From a bacterium (GTDB taxonomy: Bacteria > Bacillota > Bacilli > Lactobacillales > Streptococcaceae): 64,000 bases of DNA. The stretch is from positions 186,001 to 250,000 of the forward strand of contig CAJNCA010000002.1 in assembly GCA_905221145.1 (NCBI GenBank), read 5' to 3'. Below, in pieces: positions 46,538-59,200 of this stretch (position 1 is the first letter of the stretch; every line of letters begins with the position of its first letter). Under the pieces are notes generated by a model that worked only from the letters and a program-made list of their open reading frames with translations, ran no database searches and was not told the DNA's origin. The position numbers were made by a program, and so were the translations under genes.

Positions 46538-47818
46538 TTAAATTTTTTCCAAGGCCAAGCGCAAGTCTTCAATCAAATCCTCTACATTTTCAAGTCCGAT
46601 AGACAAACGGATTTGGTTTGGTGTAACTCCTGCTGCTTCTAGGTCTTTTTCTGACAACTGACCGTGAGTCGTTGTGGCTGGATGGACAACAAGAGATTTG
46701 GCATCTGCTACGTTTGCAAGGTCAGAGAAGATTTCTAAATTATCAATTACCTTGCGAGCTTCTGCCTCTCCACCTTTGACATGGAAGGTAAAGATTGAAC
46801 CCACACCTTTTGGTAAATATTTCTCAGCCAAGGCATGATAAGGACTATCTGCCAATTTTGGATAGTTAACTTTTTCTACCTTAGGATGGTTGACAAGGAA
46901 ATCAACGATTTTCTCAGCATTTTGCACGTGACGTTCCACACGAAGAGAAAGGGTTTCAAGTCCTTGGAGCAACAAGAATGCATTGAAAGGTGAAATAGCT
47001 GCACCTGTATCACGAAGCAACTGGACACGAACAGCAATAATAAAGGCTGCCGCACCCACATCACGAGTATAGCTTAAATTGTGGTAACTTGGGTCTTCCT
47101 CAACAAATTGAGGGAATTTCCCTGAAGCCACCCAGTCAAAACGACCACTATCGACAATCACTCCTCCAATAGTCGTACCATGACCACCGATAAACTTAGT
47201 CGCAGAGTGAATGGCAATATCTACACCGTGAGAAAAGACATTAATCAAGTAAGGTGTGGCAAAGGTATTGTCAGAAACAAGTGGAATCTGGTTTTTATGC
47301 GCAATCTCTGCCAATTTTTCCAAATCAGGAATGTTAATCAAGGGATTGCCCAAGGTTTCAATCAAGACCAGCTTGGTATTGTCATTGATAGCTGCTTCCA
47401 CTTCCTCCAAATTATCCACATCGACAAAGGTTGTTGTGATACCATAACGAGGGAGAGTTTCTTTCAAGAGGTTGAAGGTCCCACCGTAAATAGTTGACGC
47501 AGCCACCACATGGTCACCTGCGTGAGCAAGCGCCAAAATAGTATAAGTTACTGCGGCCATACCTGATGCTGTTGCTAGCGCTCCAACACCACCTTCAAGA
47601 GCAGCGATTCTTTCTTCAAAGGCAGCCGTTGTAGGATTTGTAATACGAGTATAGATGTTGCCTGGTTTTCTCAAGGCAAACAGATCGGCACCTTCCTGCG
47701 TATCATCAAAAACGAAGGATGTTGTTTGATAAATCGGCACTGCACGAGACTTAGTTGCTGGATCCACAACTTGACCAGCATGCAATTGTAGAGTTTCAAA
47801 TTTAAAATCACGAGTCAT
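46538..47818 (-). CDS. metY: O-acetylhomoserine aminocarboxypropyltransferase/sulfhydrylase
   Basis: A 426-residue PLP enzyme of the Cys/Met metabolism family. The PLP Lys is in HSATKFIGGHGTTIGG near residue 206, with YTRITNPTTAAFEERIAALE near 56 and the long OAH-sulfhydrylase-type insertion around 230-290. It makes homocysteine from O-acetylhomoserine and sulfide. Cystathionine gamma-synthase is less likely given the length and insert. Monocistronic. Confidence 0.88.
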   Translation of the reverse strand: MTRDFKFETLQLHAGQVVDPATKSRAVPIYQTTSFVFDDTQEGADLFALRKPGNIYTRITNPTTAAFEERIAALEGGVGALATASGMAAVTYTILALAHAGDHVVAASTIYGGTFNLLKETLPRYGITTTFVDVDNLEEVEAAINDNTKLVLIETLGNPLINIPDLEKLAEIAHKNQIPLVSDNTFATPYLINVFSHGVDIAIHSATKFIGGHGTTIGGVIVDSGRFDWVASGKFPQFVEEDPSYHNLSYTRDVGAAAFIIAVRVQLLRDTGAAISPFNAFLLLQGLETLSLRVERHVQNAEKIVDFLVNHPKVEKVNYPKLADSPYHALAEKYLPKGVGSIFTFHVKGGEAEARKVIDNLEIFSDLANVADAKSLVVHPATTTHGQLSEKDLEAAGVTPNQIRLSIGLENVEDLIEDLRLALEKI

Positions 47819-47931
47819 AAGGAGACCTCCAAATAGTTTGATTAAGGATATTGTAGCACTATCGACCTATCTTGACTAATACCTCTTTTCTATATTTTGA
47901 TATAAGGAGCGACTATTACTTCTTACAAAAC

Positions 47932-47958
47932 AAAAAAGCACGAATCAATCGTGCTCAT
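47932..47958 (-). terminator. terminator of the formate/nitrite channel gene
   Basis: GCACGA pairs with TCGTGC around five bases, followed by TTTTTTG on the minus strand. Confidence 0.85.
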
Positions 47959-47962
47959 TTTC

Positions 47963-48760
47963 TTAATCTACATAAGTATCTTCGTTTTTATTGAGGAAGG
48001 CATATGGAAGACCCATCAAGAGGCCTCCTCCGATAAAGTTTCCAATGAAGGTTACTCCCCAGTGACGAATCATATTTCCAACACCGAAGTTAGCAATAGA
48101 ATCAGCAGCAACACTGAATTTCACAATCGCGAAAGAAGCAAAGTTCGCCGCAATGTGCTCATTTGTTAAGAATACAAACATGTAAATTGCTGACAACACA
48201 AGCCAAAGTTTGGCACCACCATCTTTGACCAAAACAAATGAAAGAATGGCAATGTTTACAAAGATATTGGCTAAAATACCTTCAAGTAAGACTAGCTCAT
48301 TTGAACGGCCTAACTTCATCTCAACAACCCCCGAGATGAAACTATCGTGTGTCAGATGTGCATAGGCTGCTGAGTGAGCGAATCCCCAACCTGCTATCAA
48401 GGCTCCGATAAGGTTGAACAAGGTACAGTAAAGTAAAATCTCAGCTGTTTTTCTCCAAGAGATTTTTTTCAAGAAACTACCAGCAGTCAAAAACATCATG
48501 TTTGATGTTACCAACTCGGCATTCAAGAAAACAATGTAAGCCAAGCCCCATGCGAAGACAAATGGGAAAAGGAAGCGTCCACTACCTGGTGCGATTTTAT
48601 TAATCAAGTCAGCCCCAACTGCACCAGCAGCTGTACTGAAAGTTAAGAATGCACCTGCAAACATAGAACGAATCGCATACTTAAATTTGCTTTGACTATA
48701 AAGACTTTCCTTCTTCTTACAAGCAAATTCAATCTTTGAAATAAATTCTGAAGAAACCAT
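47963..48760 (-). CDS. formate/nitrite transporter family (FNT) channel
   Basis: A 265-residue membrane protein with six hydrophobic segments. FAGAFLTFSTAAGAVGADLI is near residue 34, NLIGALIAGWGF near 116 and GNFIGGGLLMGLPY near 240, typical of FocA/NirC channels. In lactic bacteria it probably exports formate made by pyruvate formate-lyase. A cre-like site overlaps the promoter region, consistent with CcpA control. Confidence 0.9.
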   Translation of the reverse strand: MVSSEFISKIEFACKKKESLYSQSKFKYAIRSMFAGAFLTFSTAAGAVGADLINKIAPGSGRFLFPFVFAWGLAYIVFLNAELVTSNMMFLTAGSFLKKISWRKTAEILLYCTLFNLIGALIAGWGFAHSAAYAHLTHDSFISGVVEMKLGRSNELVLLEGILANIFVNIAILSFVLVKDGGAKLWLVLSAIYMFVFLTNEHIAANFASFAIVKFSVAADSIANFGVGNMIRHWGVTFIGNFIGGGLLMGLPYAFLNKNEDTYVD

Positions 48761-48790
48761 AATAAACTCCTATAATTTTTTTACCTGATA

Positions 48791-48828
48791 ATTATATCAC
48801 AAACTTTCGATTTTAGGAAACGTTTTCT
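48791..48828 (-). promoter_or_regulatory. FNT promoter with cre-like site
   Basis: TATAAT is at 48791-48796 on the minus strand. AGGAAACGTTTTCT (48815-48828) fits the CcpA cre pattern and lies where the -35 should be. Confidence 0.65.
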
Positions 48829-48863
48829 GTATTTCATAAGACTTTATTTTGAAACTCAATCTA

Positions 48864-48902
48864 TAAAAAAATCAGTAAAATCTTAGATTTTACTGATTTT
48901 AT
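48864..48902 (-). terminator. terminator of gyrA-srtA
   Basis: AAAATCAGTAAAATCT pairs with its complement around a minimal loop, then TTTTTTT on the minus strand. Confidence 0.9.
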
Positions 48903-48904
48903 CT

Positions 48905-49648
48905 TTAATAGCGCTGTTTATATGGTTGATTGAACGCTGTTAGAATTTCTTCAGGTGTTTTTGAATAGTCTGTTGTATCTTTCAAGTCACCTTTGACGAT
49001 GATACGTTCTGTCGCATCATAGTCCACGCAGGTTACAAGTGTGATTTCATCAACTCCAGTACGGTCATCAATCTCATCAACGCGATCTGGAGTCACATGC
49101 TTCACTTCACGGATTTCATAGGTATAAACTTTATCCTTATCTGTTAGATAAATCTTCATCCCATTTTTAGCGCGTGATAATGGAGAAAAGAGCATTTGAC
49201 TGGCGTTTTCCGCTGTGAAGATGTGATGGCTCGCAAGCGAATAGTTTCCTTTCCCCATCACTTGATCACGCTTCATTGTACCCGCACCATAGAAGAGATT
49301 AACATTATCCAGTCCCTTAAAAATAGGCAAGTTAATTTCTACTTCAGGAACAGCGATTCCACCGATAACTGGTAATTTTTGCGAATCCCATTGTGAGGAT
49401 AAGACAGCTTCTGACGAGATGGCTTTTACTGAGTCAAAGTCAAAATTGCCTTCTGTATCTTGATTTTCTTCCAATTTTTCTTTTGATACTTGGCTAACTT
49501 GGTATTTATTGGTATTCCAAACCATGAACATATCACGAATTTTTGAATTGAAAATCAAAGCTATTGACAAGATGATTAAGAATCCTGCCAAAATATTGAT
49601 TAGTAAATTTTTACGGTTTGTTTTCTTTTTGTTCTTTTTATGAGACAT
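48905..49648 (-). CDS. srtA: sortase A
   Basis: A 247-residue class A sortase that cleaves LPXTG signals and anchors proteins to peptidoglycan. One N-terminal membrane segment (about residues 13-32) follows a Lys-rich start. The catalytic His is in LASHHIF near 140, Cys in TLVTCVDYDATERIIVKGDL near 206, and the Arg in ERIIV. Its ATG shares a base with the gyrA stop (TAATG). The LPNTG protein at 59487-64000 is a likely substrate. Confidence 0.96.
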   Translation of the reverse strand: MSHKKNKKKTNRKNLLINILAGFLIILSIALIFNSKIRDMFMVWNTNKYQVSQVSKEKLEENQDTEGNFDFDSVKAISSEAVLSSQWDSQKLPVIGGIAVPEVEINLPIFKGLDNVNLFYGAGTMKRDQVMGKGNYSLASHHIFTAENASQMLFSPLSRAKNGMKIYLTDKDKVYTYEIREVKHVTPDRVDEIDDRTGVDEITLVTCVDYDATERIIVKGDLKDTTDYSKTPEEILTAFNQPYKQRY

Positions 49649-52116
49649 TATGCTTCACCTTCTGTTTCGTTTTCTGTCCCAACTTCTTCTTTTTCTGCAG
49701 CTGCAACCGTAGTAAAGGTTACAATTTTAGCATCTTGATCCAGGCGCATCACCTTAACTCCCATAGTTGAGCGACCTGTTTGAGAAATATTGGCAACGTT
49801 GGTTCGAATCATGACACCTGTATCAGTGATAATCATCAAATCTTCATCGCCTTTAACGGTCATAAGACCAGCAAGGGAACCATTCTTTTCTGTAATTTTA
49901 GCGGTTTGCATCCCTTTACCACCACGACCTTTAGTAGGATATTCAGTCGCAACTGTGCGCTTACCAAATCCTTTTTCTGTGATGATAAGAACCTCATCCT
50001 GGTTTGTTATCACACTAGCACCAACAACTGTGTCTCCGTCACGAAGGTTAACGCCTTTCACACCAGTAGCGATACGACTCATACCACGAACAGCTGATTG
50101 ATTAAAACGAACTGCATAACCAAACTTGGTACCAATGATAATATCCGTATCTTCTTCCGTCAACAAGACATTAATCAACTCATCTTCATCTTTGAGGTTC
50201 AAAGCCTTGAGACCATTCTGACGAATATTAGCAAATTCCTTAACACTTGTTCTCTTCACAATACCATGACGGGTTGTGAAGAAGAGGAAAGCATCATCAC
50301 TACGTTCAGACTCAACATTGATGATGGTCTGGATATTTTCACCTTCATCTAATTTCAAAAGATTGACGATTGGCAAGCCCTTAGCTGTACGACCATACTC
50401 AGGAATTTCATAGCCTTTCAGGCGATAGACACGTCCTTTATTTGTAAAGAAGAGTAGGTGATCATGGGTGCTAGTTGACACTAACTCACGAACAAAATCG
50501 TCATCCTTAACGCCTGTCCCTTGGACACCACGACCACCACGTTTTTGAGCAGTGAATTCTCCTTGATCCAAACGTTTGATGTAACCTTTGTTAGACAGTG
50601 TAATTAAGACATCCGATTCTTCAATCAAATCTTCATCTTCAAGAGTCAAGACTTCTCCCACCATCAACTCTGTACGACGATTATCTCCAAACTTACGCTT
50701 AACTTCATCCAATTCATCTTTAATGATTTGAGAAACACGCTCTGGCTTTGCAAGAATATCCGCTAAATCTGCAATCAAAGCCAAGAGGTCATCATACTCA
50801 GACTGAATCTTATCACGTTCCAAACCTGTCAAACGACGAAGACGCATATCTAGGATAGCCTGACTTTGACGTTCAGAAAGCTTAAACTTACTCATCAACT
50901 CAGCTTGAGCTTCCGCATCCGTTTCACTAGAACGGATGATACGAATCACTTCGTCGATATGGTCTAGCGCAATCAAGAGACCTTCTAATATATGAGCACG
51001 CGCTTCTGCTTTTTCCTTATCAAAACGAGTACGACGAACAACCACTTCTTTTTGGTGCTCAATATAAGCATCCAAAATCTGACGAAGAGACAAGATTTTT
51101 GGTACACCGTTCTGAATCGCCAGCATATTGAAACCAAAGTTAGTTTGCATCTGGGTCATCTTGAAAAGATTGTTTAGGATTACATTTGCAGAGGCATCGC
51201 GCTTAACTTCAATCACGAAACGAACACCTTCTCGGTTAGATTCATCACGTACTGCTGTAATCCCCTCAATACGTTTTTCCTGAACTAGGCGAACAATATG
51301 CTCGTGAACCTTGGTTTTGTTGACCATGTAAGGAAATTCTGTTACAACAATGCGCTCACGGCCAGTCTTAGTTTCTTCAATTTCAGTACGAGAACGAAGA
51401 ACAATAGAACCTTTACCTGTTTCATAAGCCTTATGAATGCCTGATTTCCCCATGACAAGGGCACCTGTTGGAAAATCTGGACCAGGCAAGACTTCCATCA
51501 AGTCCTTGGTAGTCACTTCAGGATTGTCCATGACCAACTTCACTGCATCAATGGTTTCACCTAGATTGTGAGGAGGAATGTTGGTAGCCATCCCAACAGC
51601 GATACCAGTTGCTCCATTGACCAAGAGGTTTGGAAAACGGGCTGGCAAGACCAAGGGTTCACGTTCATTGGCATCATAGTTATCGACGAAGTCGACTGTA
51701 TTCTTATTGATATCACGAAGCATTTCCAGAGCAATCTTGCTCATACGTGCCTCAGTATAACGCTGGGCGGCAGCACCGTCCCCGTCCATGGAACCAAAGT
51801 TTCCATGTCCATCTACAAGCATATAACGGTAGCTCCACCATTGAGCCATACGAACCATGGCTTCATAGATAGAGGAATCTCCGTGAGGGTGATATTTACC
51901 CATGACATCCCCTGTAATACGAGCAGATTTTTTATGGGGTTTGTCTGGAGTAACACCTAATTCATTCATTCCGTAGAGAATCCGACGGTGGACGGGTTTC
52001 AGGCCATCTCGAACATCAGGAAGAGCCCGTGCTACGATAACACTCATAGCGTAGTCGATAAAGCTCGTCTTCATCTCCTTTGTCAGATTGACATTCACTA
52101 AATTTCTATCCTGCAT
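49648..52116 (-). CDS. gyrA: DNA gyrase subunit A
   Basis: An 822-residue topoisomerase subunit. The catalytic Tyr is in [13 protein letters not shown] near residue 120. The quinolone-resistance region reads [12 protein letters not shown] with Ser81 and Glu85 intact. The C-terminal beta-pinwheel begins near 500 with the GyrA-box-like [10 protein letters not shown]. The open frame extends 12 codons upstream; I use the ATG at 52116, with GAGG upstream and the standard [15 protein letters not shown] start. It is coupled to srtA. Confidence 0.97.
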   Translation of the reverse strand: MQDRNLVNVNLTKEMKTSFIDYAMSVIVARALPDVRDGLKPVHRRILYGMNELGVTPDKPHKKSARITGDVMGKYHPHGDSSIYEAMVRMAQWWSYRYMLVDGHGNFGSMDGDGAAAQRYTEARMSKIALEMLRDINKNTVDFVDNYDANEREPLVLPARFPNLLVNGATGIAVGMATNIPPHNLGETIDAVKLVMDNPEVTTKDLMEVLPGPDFPTGALVMGKSGIHKAYETGKGSIVLRSRTEIEETKTGRERIVVTEFPYMVNKTKVHEHIVRLVQEKRIEGITAVRDESNREGVRFVIEVKRDASANVILNNLFKMTQMQTNFGFNMLAIQNGVPKILSLRQILDAYIEHQKEVVVRRTRFDKEKAEARAHILEGLLIALDHIDEVIRIIRSSETDAEAQAELMSKFKLSERQSQAILDMRLRRLTGLERDKIQSEYDDLLALIADLADILAKPERVSQIIKDELDEVKRKFGDNRRTELMVGEVLTLEDEDLIEESDVLITLSNKGYIKRLDQGEFTAQKRGGRGVQGTGVKDDDFVRELVSTSTHDHLLFFTNKGRVYRLKGYEIPEYGRTAKGLPIVNLLKLDEGENIQTIINVESERSDDAFLFFTTRHGIVKRTSVKEFANIRQNGLKALNLKDEDELINVLLTEEDTDIIIGTKFGYAVRFNQSAVRGMSRIATGVKGVNLRDGDTVVGASVITNQDEVLIITEKGFGKRTVATEYPTKGRGGKGMQTAKITEKNGSLAGLMTVKGDEDLMIITDTGVMIRTNVANISQTGRSTMGVKVMRLDQDAKIVTFTTVAAAEKEEVGTENETEGEA

Positions 52117-52153
52117 TAATAAATGCCTCATTTCACTATTAGTAATTAACAAT

Positions 52154-52159
52154 ATTATA
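52154..52159 (-). promoter_or_regulatory. -10 box of gyrA-srtA
   Basis: ATGGTATAAT, an extended -10 on the minus strand about 38 bp before the ATG at 52116. This supports that start, since the upstream in-frame codon at 52152 lies inside the promoter region. Confidence 0.65.
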
Positions 52160-52195
52160 CCATAATGTCGGCTATATTTCAGGTATCTAAAACTA

Positions 52196-52209
52196 CTAAA
52201 ACGTTTACA
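52196..52209 (+). promoter_or_regulatory. cre-like site upstream of ldh
   Basis: CTAAAACGTTTACA fits the CcpA cre pattern apart from the first two bases. It lies 22 bp upstream of the -35, a position typical of CcpA activation. Confidence 0.6.
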
Positions 52210-52231
52210 TCAAGAACTGCAAGGCACAGAC

Positions 52232-53297
<1,066 letters not shown>

Positions 53298-53307
53298 TTA
53301 AAATCTA

Positions 53308-53340
53308 AATAACTCCTTGAATACTCAAGGGGTTATTTTT
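53308..53340 (+). terminator. terminator of ldh
   Basis: AATAACTCCTTGA pairs with TCAAGGGGTTATT, followed by TTT. Confidence 0.9.
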
Positions 53341-53342
53341 CT

Positions 53343-53573
53343 GTGTTTAAACTCAATATCTTGCTTGCTGAAAGTAACGTACCTCTTAAAGCTATCATGT
53401 CACGTGTAGGCCATAAAGACGCTAAAACAACGAATCAGATTTATACTCACGTTACAAAGATCATGGAGCAGGCGGTGCTTGACGCACTTGATACCGTCGC
53501 ATTAAATCTCAAGCAAAATGTTTTGCCCCCTTTTTGCCCCCTGGACAAAAAAAGAGCCCATCATATAGGCTAG
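53343..53573 (+). pseudogene. C-terminal remnant of a tyrosine recombinase (phage/ICE integrase)
   Basis: Seventy-six codons resembling the very C-terminus of integrases: LLAESNVPLKAIMSRVGHKD, then AKTTNQIYTHVTK, containing the GHKD His and the catalytic Tyr. The DNA-binding domains and the catalytic Arg and HxxR are absent. It begins directly after the ldh terminator without a ribosome-binding site, so it is probably not expressed. It marks the scar of an excised or decayed mobile element between ldh and pyk. Confidence 0.82.
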
Positions 53574-53598
53574 AAAGCTTGATATGATAGGCTTTTTC
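53549..53598. terminator. bidirectional terminator between the integrase remnant and pyk
   Basis: AAGAGCC-ATCATAT pairs with ATATGAT-GGCTTTTT around a loop of about 15 bases. Outer A- and T-runs allow action in both directions; it mainly ends pyk. Confidence 0.75.
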
Positions 53599-53607
53599 TT
53601 ATTTTAA

Positions 53608-55113
53608 TTAGCGTACTGTACGGATACGCATTGTGTTTGTACGAACAGCTTCACCAACTGGTACACCAGCTACGATAACGATATCGTCACCAGATTGTAC
53701 AAGTCCTGCTTCAACTGCTTTACGCTCAGCAATTTCGAACATATCGTCAGTTGATGATGGAGCGTCTGTTAACATTGGGATAACACCCCAGTTCAACATC
53801 AATCCACGTTCTGTCAATTCGTCGAATGTCAATGCCAAGATATCAGCATTTGGACGGTATTTAGAGATCAAACGTGCAGTATGTCCAGTCTTAGTAAGAG
53901 TTACAACCAATTTGATATCCATTGAGTTAGTAGCATCTTTAACAGCTGAAGCCATTACTTCTGTCTTAGAGTTACGTTCAAATGAATCTGAGTTCAAGCG
54001 TCCGTATTCGTTAAGAAGAGTTTGAGCGTTCTTATCGATTGTAGCCATTGTAGTTACTGACTCAAGTGGGTATTTACCGTTTGCAGACTCACCTGAAAGC
54101 ATTGTAGCGTCAGTTCCGTCGATAACAGCGTTAAATACGTCTGATACTTCTGAACGAGTTGCACGTGGTTTTTCAGTCATTGTTTCAAGCATGTTTGTTG
54201 CAGTGATAACAACTTTACCTGCAGCATTGACTTTCTTGATAATCATTTTTTGGTAAACTGGAACCATTTCGAATGGTACTTCGATACCCATGTCACCACG
54301 AGCAATCATGATACCATCAGCAGCTTCGATGATTTCATCCAAGTTGTCGATACCTTGTTGGTTTTCGATTTTAGCGAACAATTGAACGTGTCCGTTACCA
54401 GTTTCTTTACAGATTGCACGAACTTCGTTAACGTCTTTTGCAGTACGTACGAATGAAATAGCGATGAAGTTGATACCTTGTTCAAGACCGAAACGGATAT
54501 CATCGTTATCACGATCAGCAAGAGCTGGGAAAGGAATTTTAGTGTTAGGGATGTTAACACCTTTTTGTTTAGCAATTACGCCATCGTTTTCAACTTCAAC
54601 TTCAAATTCGCGAGTTGCATCGTCTTTAGCAACCACACGAAGACCAAGTTTACCATCGTCAACCAAAACTTGACGACCAACTTCAACATCATCATAGATA
54701 TCAAGAGCACCAGCAACGTTCAATGCGATCACATCACGAGTTGATTTGATTCCTTGTTTAGTAGCAACACGGATTTTTTCACCAGTTGTGTAAGAGTACT
54801 CTTTTGCATCTCCTTCAAACAATTCAGTACGGATTTCTGGTCCTTTTGTATCAAGAAGGAAACCAACTTTTTTACCTGCAAGTTTTTCAGCAAGTTTAAC
54901 AGTTGCCATACGGTCACCTTGTTCTTGGTGATCACCGTGTGAGAAGTTGAAACGGAATGTGTTAGCACCAGCTTCAATCAATTTAGCAATGTTTTTAGCT
55001 GAAGCTTCAACATCAAGTTTTTCACCCCAGTAACCGTCATCACCGAATTTTTTACCACCACGGATTTCTACCGCAGGTCCCAAAGTTGCAACGATTTTTA
55101 CACGTTTGTTCAT
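53608..55113 (-). CDS. pyk: pyruvate kinase
   Basis: A 501-residue glycolytic enzyme making ATP and pyruvate from PEP. FRFNFSHGDH is near residue 53, MIARGDMGIEVPFEMVP near 265 (Mg and substrate site) and TATNMLETM near 305. Second gene after pfkA, 58 bp downstream with no terminator between. Confidence 0.97.
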   Translation of the reverse strand: MNKRVKIVATLGPAVEIRGGKKFGDDGYWGEKLDVEASAKNIAKLIEAGANTFRFNFSHGDHQEQGDRMATVKLAEKLAGKKVGFLLDTKGPEIRTELFEGDAKEYSYTTGEKIRVATKQGIKSTRDVIALNVAGALDIYDDVEVGRQVLVDDGKLGLRVVAKDDATREFEVEVENDGVIAKQKGVNIPNTKIPFPALADRDNDDIRFGLEQGINFIAISFVRTAKDVNEVRAICKETGNGHVQLFAKIENQQGIDNLDEIIEAADGIMIARGDMGIEVPFEMVPVYQKMIIKKVNAAGKVVITATNMLETMTEKPRATRSEVSDVFNAVIDGTDATMLSGESANGKYPLESVTTMATIDKNAQTLLNEYGRLNSDSFERNSKTEVMASAVKDATNSMDIKLVVTLTKTGHTARLISKYRPNADILALTFDELTERGLMLNWGVIPMLTDAPSSTDDMFEIAERKAVEAGLVQSGDDIVIVAGVPVGEAVRTNTMRIRTVR

Positions 55114-55171
55114 GATTTTTGTGACTCCTTTATATATATGACCTTTTTGGTCTTATTAACTAAATTATAAA

Positions 55172-56245
<1,074 letters not shown>

Positions 56246-56260
56246 CTATTTTCCGTAATT

Positions 56261-59200
56261 TTAGCGATAAATCGTTTTCATAACGATTCCATTCAATTTC
56301 GCTTCTAATTCATCAGTTTTAGCTACGAAATGATGAGGAGATACAATGTTTTTTTGTTCCTCTTCATACCTGATAATGACTGGTATTGGGCCTTTATACT
56401 GGTCTAAAATTCTCGAAATTTCTTGATCCGATTCATGATTTTTCACCTGAATCCAAAAGCGTTCAGCAACTGCTTCTCTAATTTCTTGTGCAATCATTTG
56501 CAGACGGCCATCACGTGATTGGACTTTCCCTTTGATATAATAGAAGGCTCCTTCTCTTACTTCCTGCCCAACCTGTCGATATAAATCTGAAAAGAGGGTA
56601 ACATCTAATTTTTTCTTACTATCATCCACCTGTAAGAAAGCCATATTTTCACCCTTTTTGGTACGAATTACTTTTATCTTCTGAACTTCAACTAGGATAA
56701 TAGAGTGACTATTTTCTGATAAATTACTAATAGGAGTAATCGGATAAATAGCCTTACTTGCAATAGCTTGTAGGGGATGTTTGCTGACACCTATCCCTAA
56801 AAGCTCTTGTTCCATATAGAATTTTTCTTGCTCCGTCCAATCTTCCGATTCCTGCCAGCTATAAATTGTGTCCCCAAACAAGCTTCCTAACTCTTTCACA
56901 AATTCAAATAGATTAGCTAAATTATTAAATACTTTTTGACGATTTTTTTCAAATGAATCGAAAAGACCAACTTTTACCAAAGGTTCTAGCAGAGGAAGTT
57001 TCAGATAATTCTCAGGTAATTTAGCTATAAAATCTTCAATGTTAGAATAAGGTCTTTGTTCAATAATCCAAAGCGCCAAATCCTTGCTGACTCCCTTAAT
57101 CGATTTCAGACCTAGATAGATGGATCTGTTCGCAATTTTATCGTGATAGGGAATGGTGTTGATTGACAGAGGGGCTACTTCAAAGCCTGCTTCAAGTGCA
57201 TCAGTTAGGTAATCACTATTGGCAGAATTCAACATGACCTGATAAAAGATGGCTGGATAATGCGTTTTGAAATAGGCTAGCTGGAAGGCCAAGGCTGAGT
57301 AAGCATAGGCGTGAGATCGGTTAAACCCATAGCCTGCAAACTTCTCCATGACATCAAAGACCTGCTCTGCCTTTTCCGCTGTATGGCCAGCTTCTAATGC
57401 CCCTTGAATAAAGGAAGCCCTCATCTCATGCATGGCAGAGGCATCTTTTTTACCCATAGCTCGGCGCAAAATATCGGCTTTCCCAAGACTAAATCCGGCA
57501 AACCTCTGGGCAACCTGCATAACCTGCTCCTGATAGAGCATGATACCATAGGTTGGATCCAAAATATCCTCCAATACTGGATCCAGAACAGTCACTTCTT
57601 CCTGTCCATGCTTTCTTGCCACAAAATTATTGATATAATCACTAGCCCCTGGTCGATTTAGGGAAGTAGTCGCTACGACATCTTCAAAACAGACAGGTTG
57701 AACACGTTTAAGCAGGCGAATAGCGCCAGGTTGCTCAAATTGAAAGATCCCTTTAGTATTACCAGAAGCAAATAAAGCTAGTGTTTCTTTGTCTTCCAAA
57801 TCGATTTCTTCTATTTTCAAGTGAATGCCTTCTGTTTCAGCAAGCAACTCTTGCATTTTCTGGACAAAGGTAAGATTTCGCAGTCCCAGAAAATCCATCT
57901 TTAAAAGTCCGCTAGCTTCAACACCATGAGCATCGTACTGAGTCAATGGAATTTCATCTCCATGCTTTAGAGGAATGTAGTCAGTCAAATCTTGGTCACT
58001 GATCACAACACCAGCCGCATGGACAGAGGTTTGTCTTGGATAGCCCTCTATCTTGCAAGCAATGTCAAAGGCTTTTTGGTATTCTAACTTACTATTGATT
58101 TGCTGGCGAAACTGGAGATTGCCCTCATAGGCTGACTTGAGATTGTCGCGAAAACTGATTTTCTTGGTAATTGCAGATAATTCATACTCGGGCACACCAA
58201 AGCGTTTCAAGACATCACGCAGAGCCTGTTTGGCCCCAAAGGTAGAAAAGGTAACGATTTGAGCCGCATGTTTACTACCATATTTATTGCCAACATATCT
58301 GATAAAATCTGGACGATAAATATCAGGAATATCGATATCAATATCAGGCATGGTATAGCGTTCACGATTGAGAAAGCGTTCAAAAATCAGATTTTTCTCT
58401 ACTGGGTCAATCCCTGTGATGTCCAAGGCATAGGAAACCAAGCTACCTACTGCAGAACCCCGTCCCATTCCCATATAATAGCCATTCGAACGTCCGAAAC
58501 GCAACAAATCCCAAACGACCAAGAAATAATCATCAAAGCCCATATCATGAATAACAGCTAATTCTTGGTCTAGACGGTCTTGATATTCTTTACTAGACAA
58601 TCCCTTCTGAGCAAGCCCCAATTCAGCACGCTCTCTCAACTCTTCTACGGCTGGTCTAGCTGGGTTAAAACGAGGCAGTTTCAGACTCGTATCCAAATCA
58701 TAAGAAATGCCTGAAATAAGGTTTTCTAAATTGTCCAAGGCTTGCGGAAAACGTTCTTGAAATAATTTCTCTAAAGAACTTGCAGATATAAAGACATCTT
58801 GTCGCGAGCGCAAAGGAACTTCTCTAAGCGGTAGATTTTCTTTAATCGCTGTTAAAACTTGCAGAACTTCTCTATCTCTGCTTTCAAAAGCATTGACCCG
58901 ATACAGTGGTAAGATAGGATGATGAAATTCGCCTGCCAGTGTTTCTGGATAAACCCCAATATAGTAATCGCAGCCTAGATTTAGCGACTCCAGTCCATCA
59001 AAATAAGGCACAATTACCGCAATATCCTCCAGATACTTAGATAAAACTGACCAATTTTTCTCCCCCTGCATCTTGGTTGTTGAAAGCTTCATCAATTGCT
59101 GATAGCCCACACTAGATAGAGCTAAAAAGCGCAGATTCACTTCCTGATTATCTACAAACACAGTCATTTCAAGCCCTAGTAAAGGATGAATGCCGTATTT

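Noticed and set aside
47819..47962. SAM or T-box riboswitch ahead of metY
   Set aside because: The upstream region is too short and shows no matching stems or T-box motif; only a probable weak promoter (TACAAT) was seen.
53343..53573. A functional small integrase/excisionase gene
   Set aside because: It has only the final part of the catalytic domain, lacks the Arg and HxxR residues and has no ribosome-binding site.
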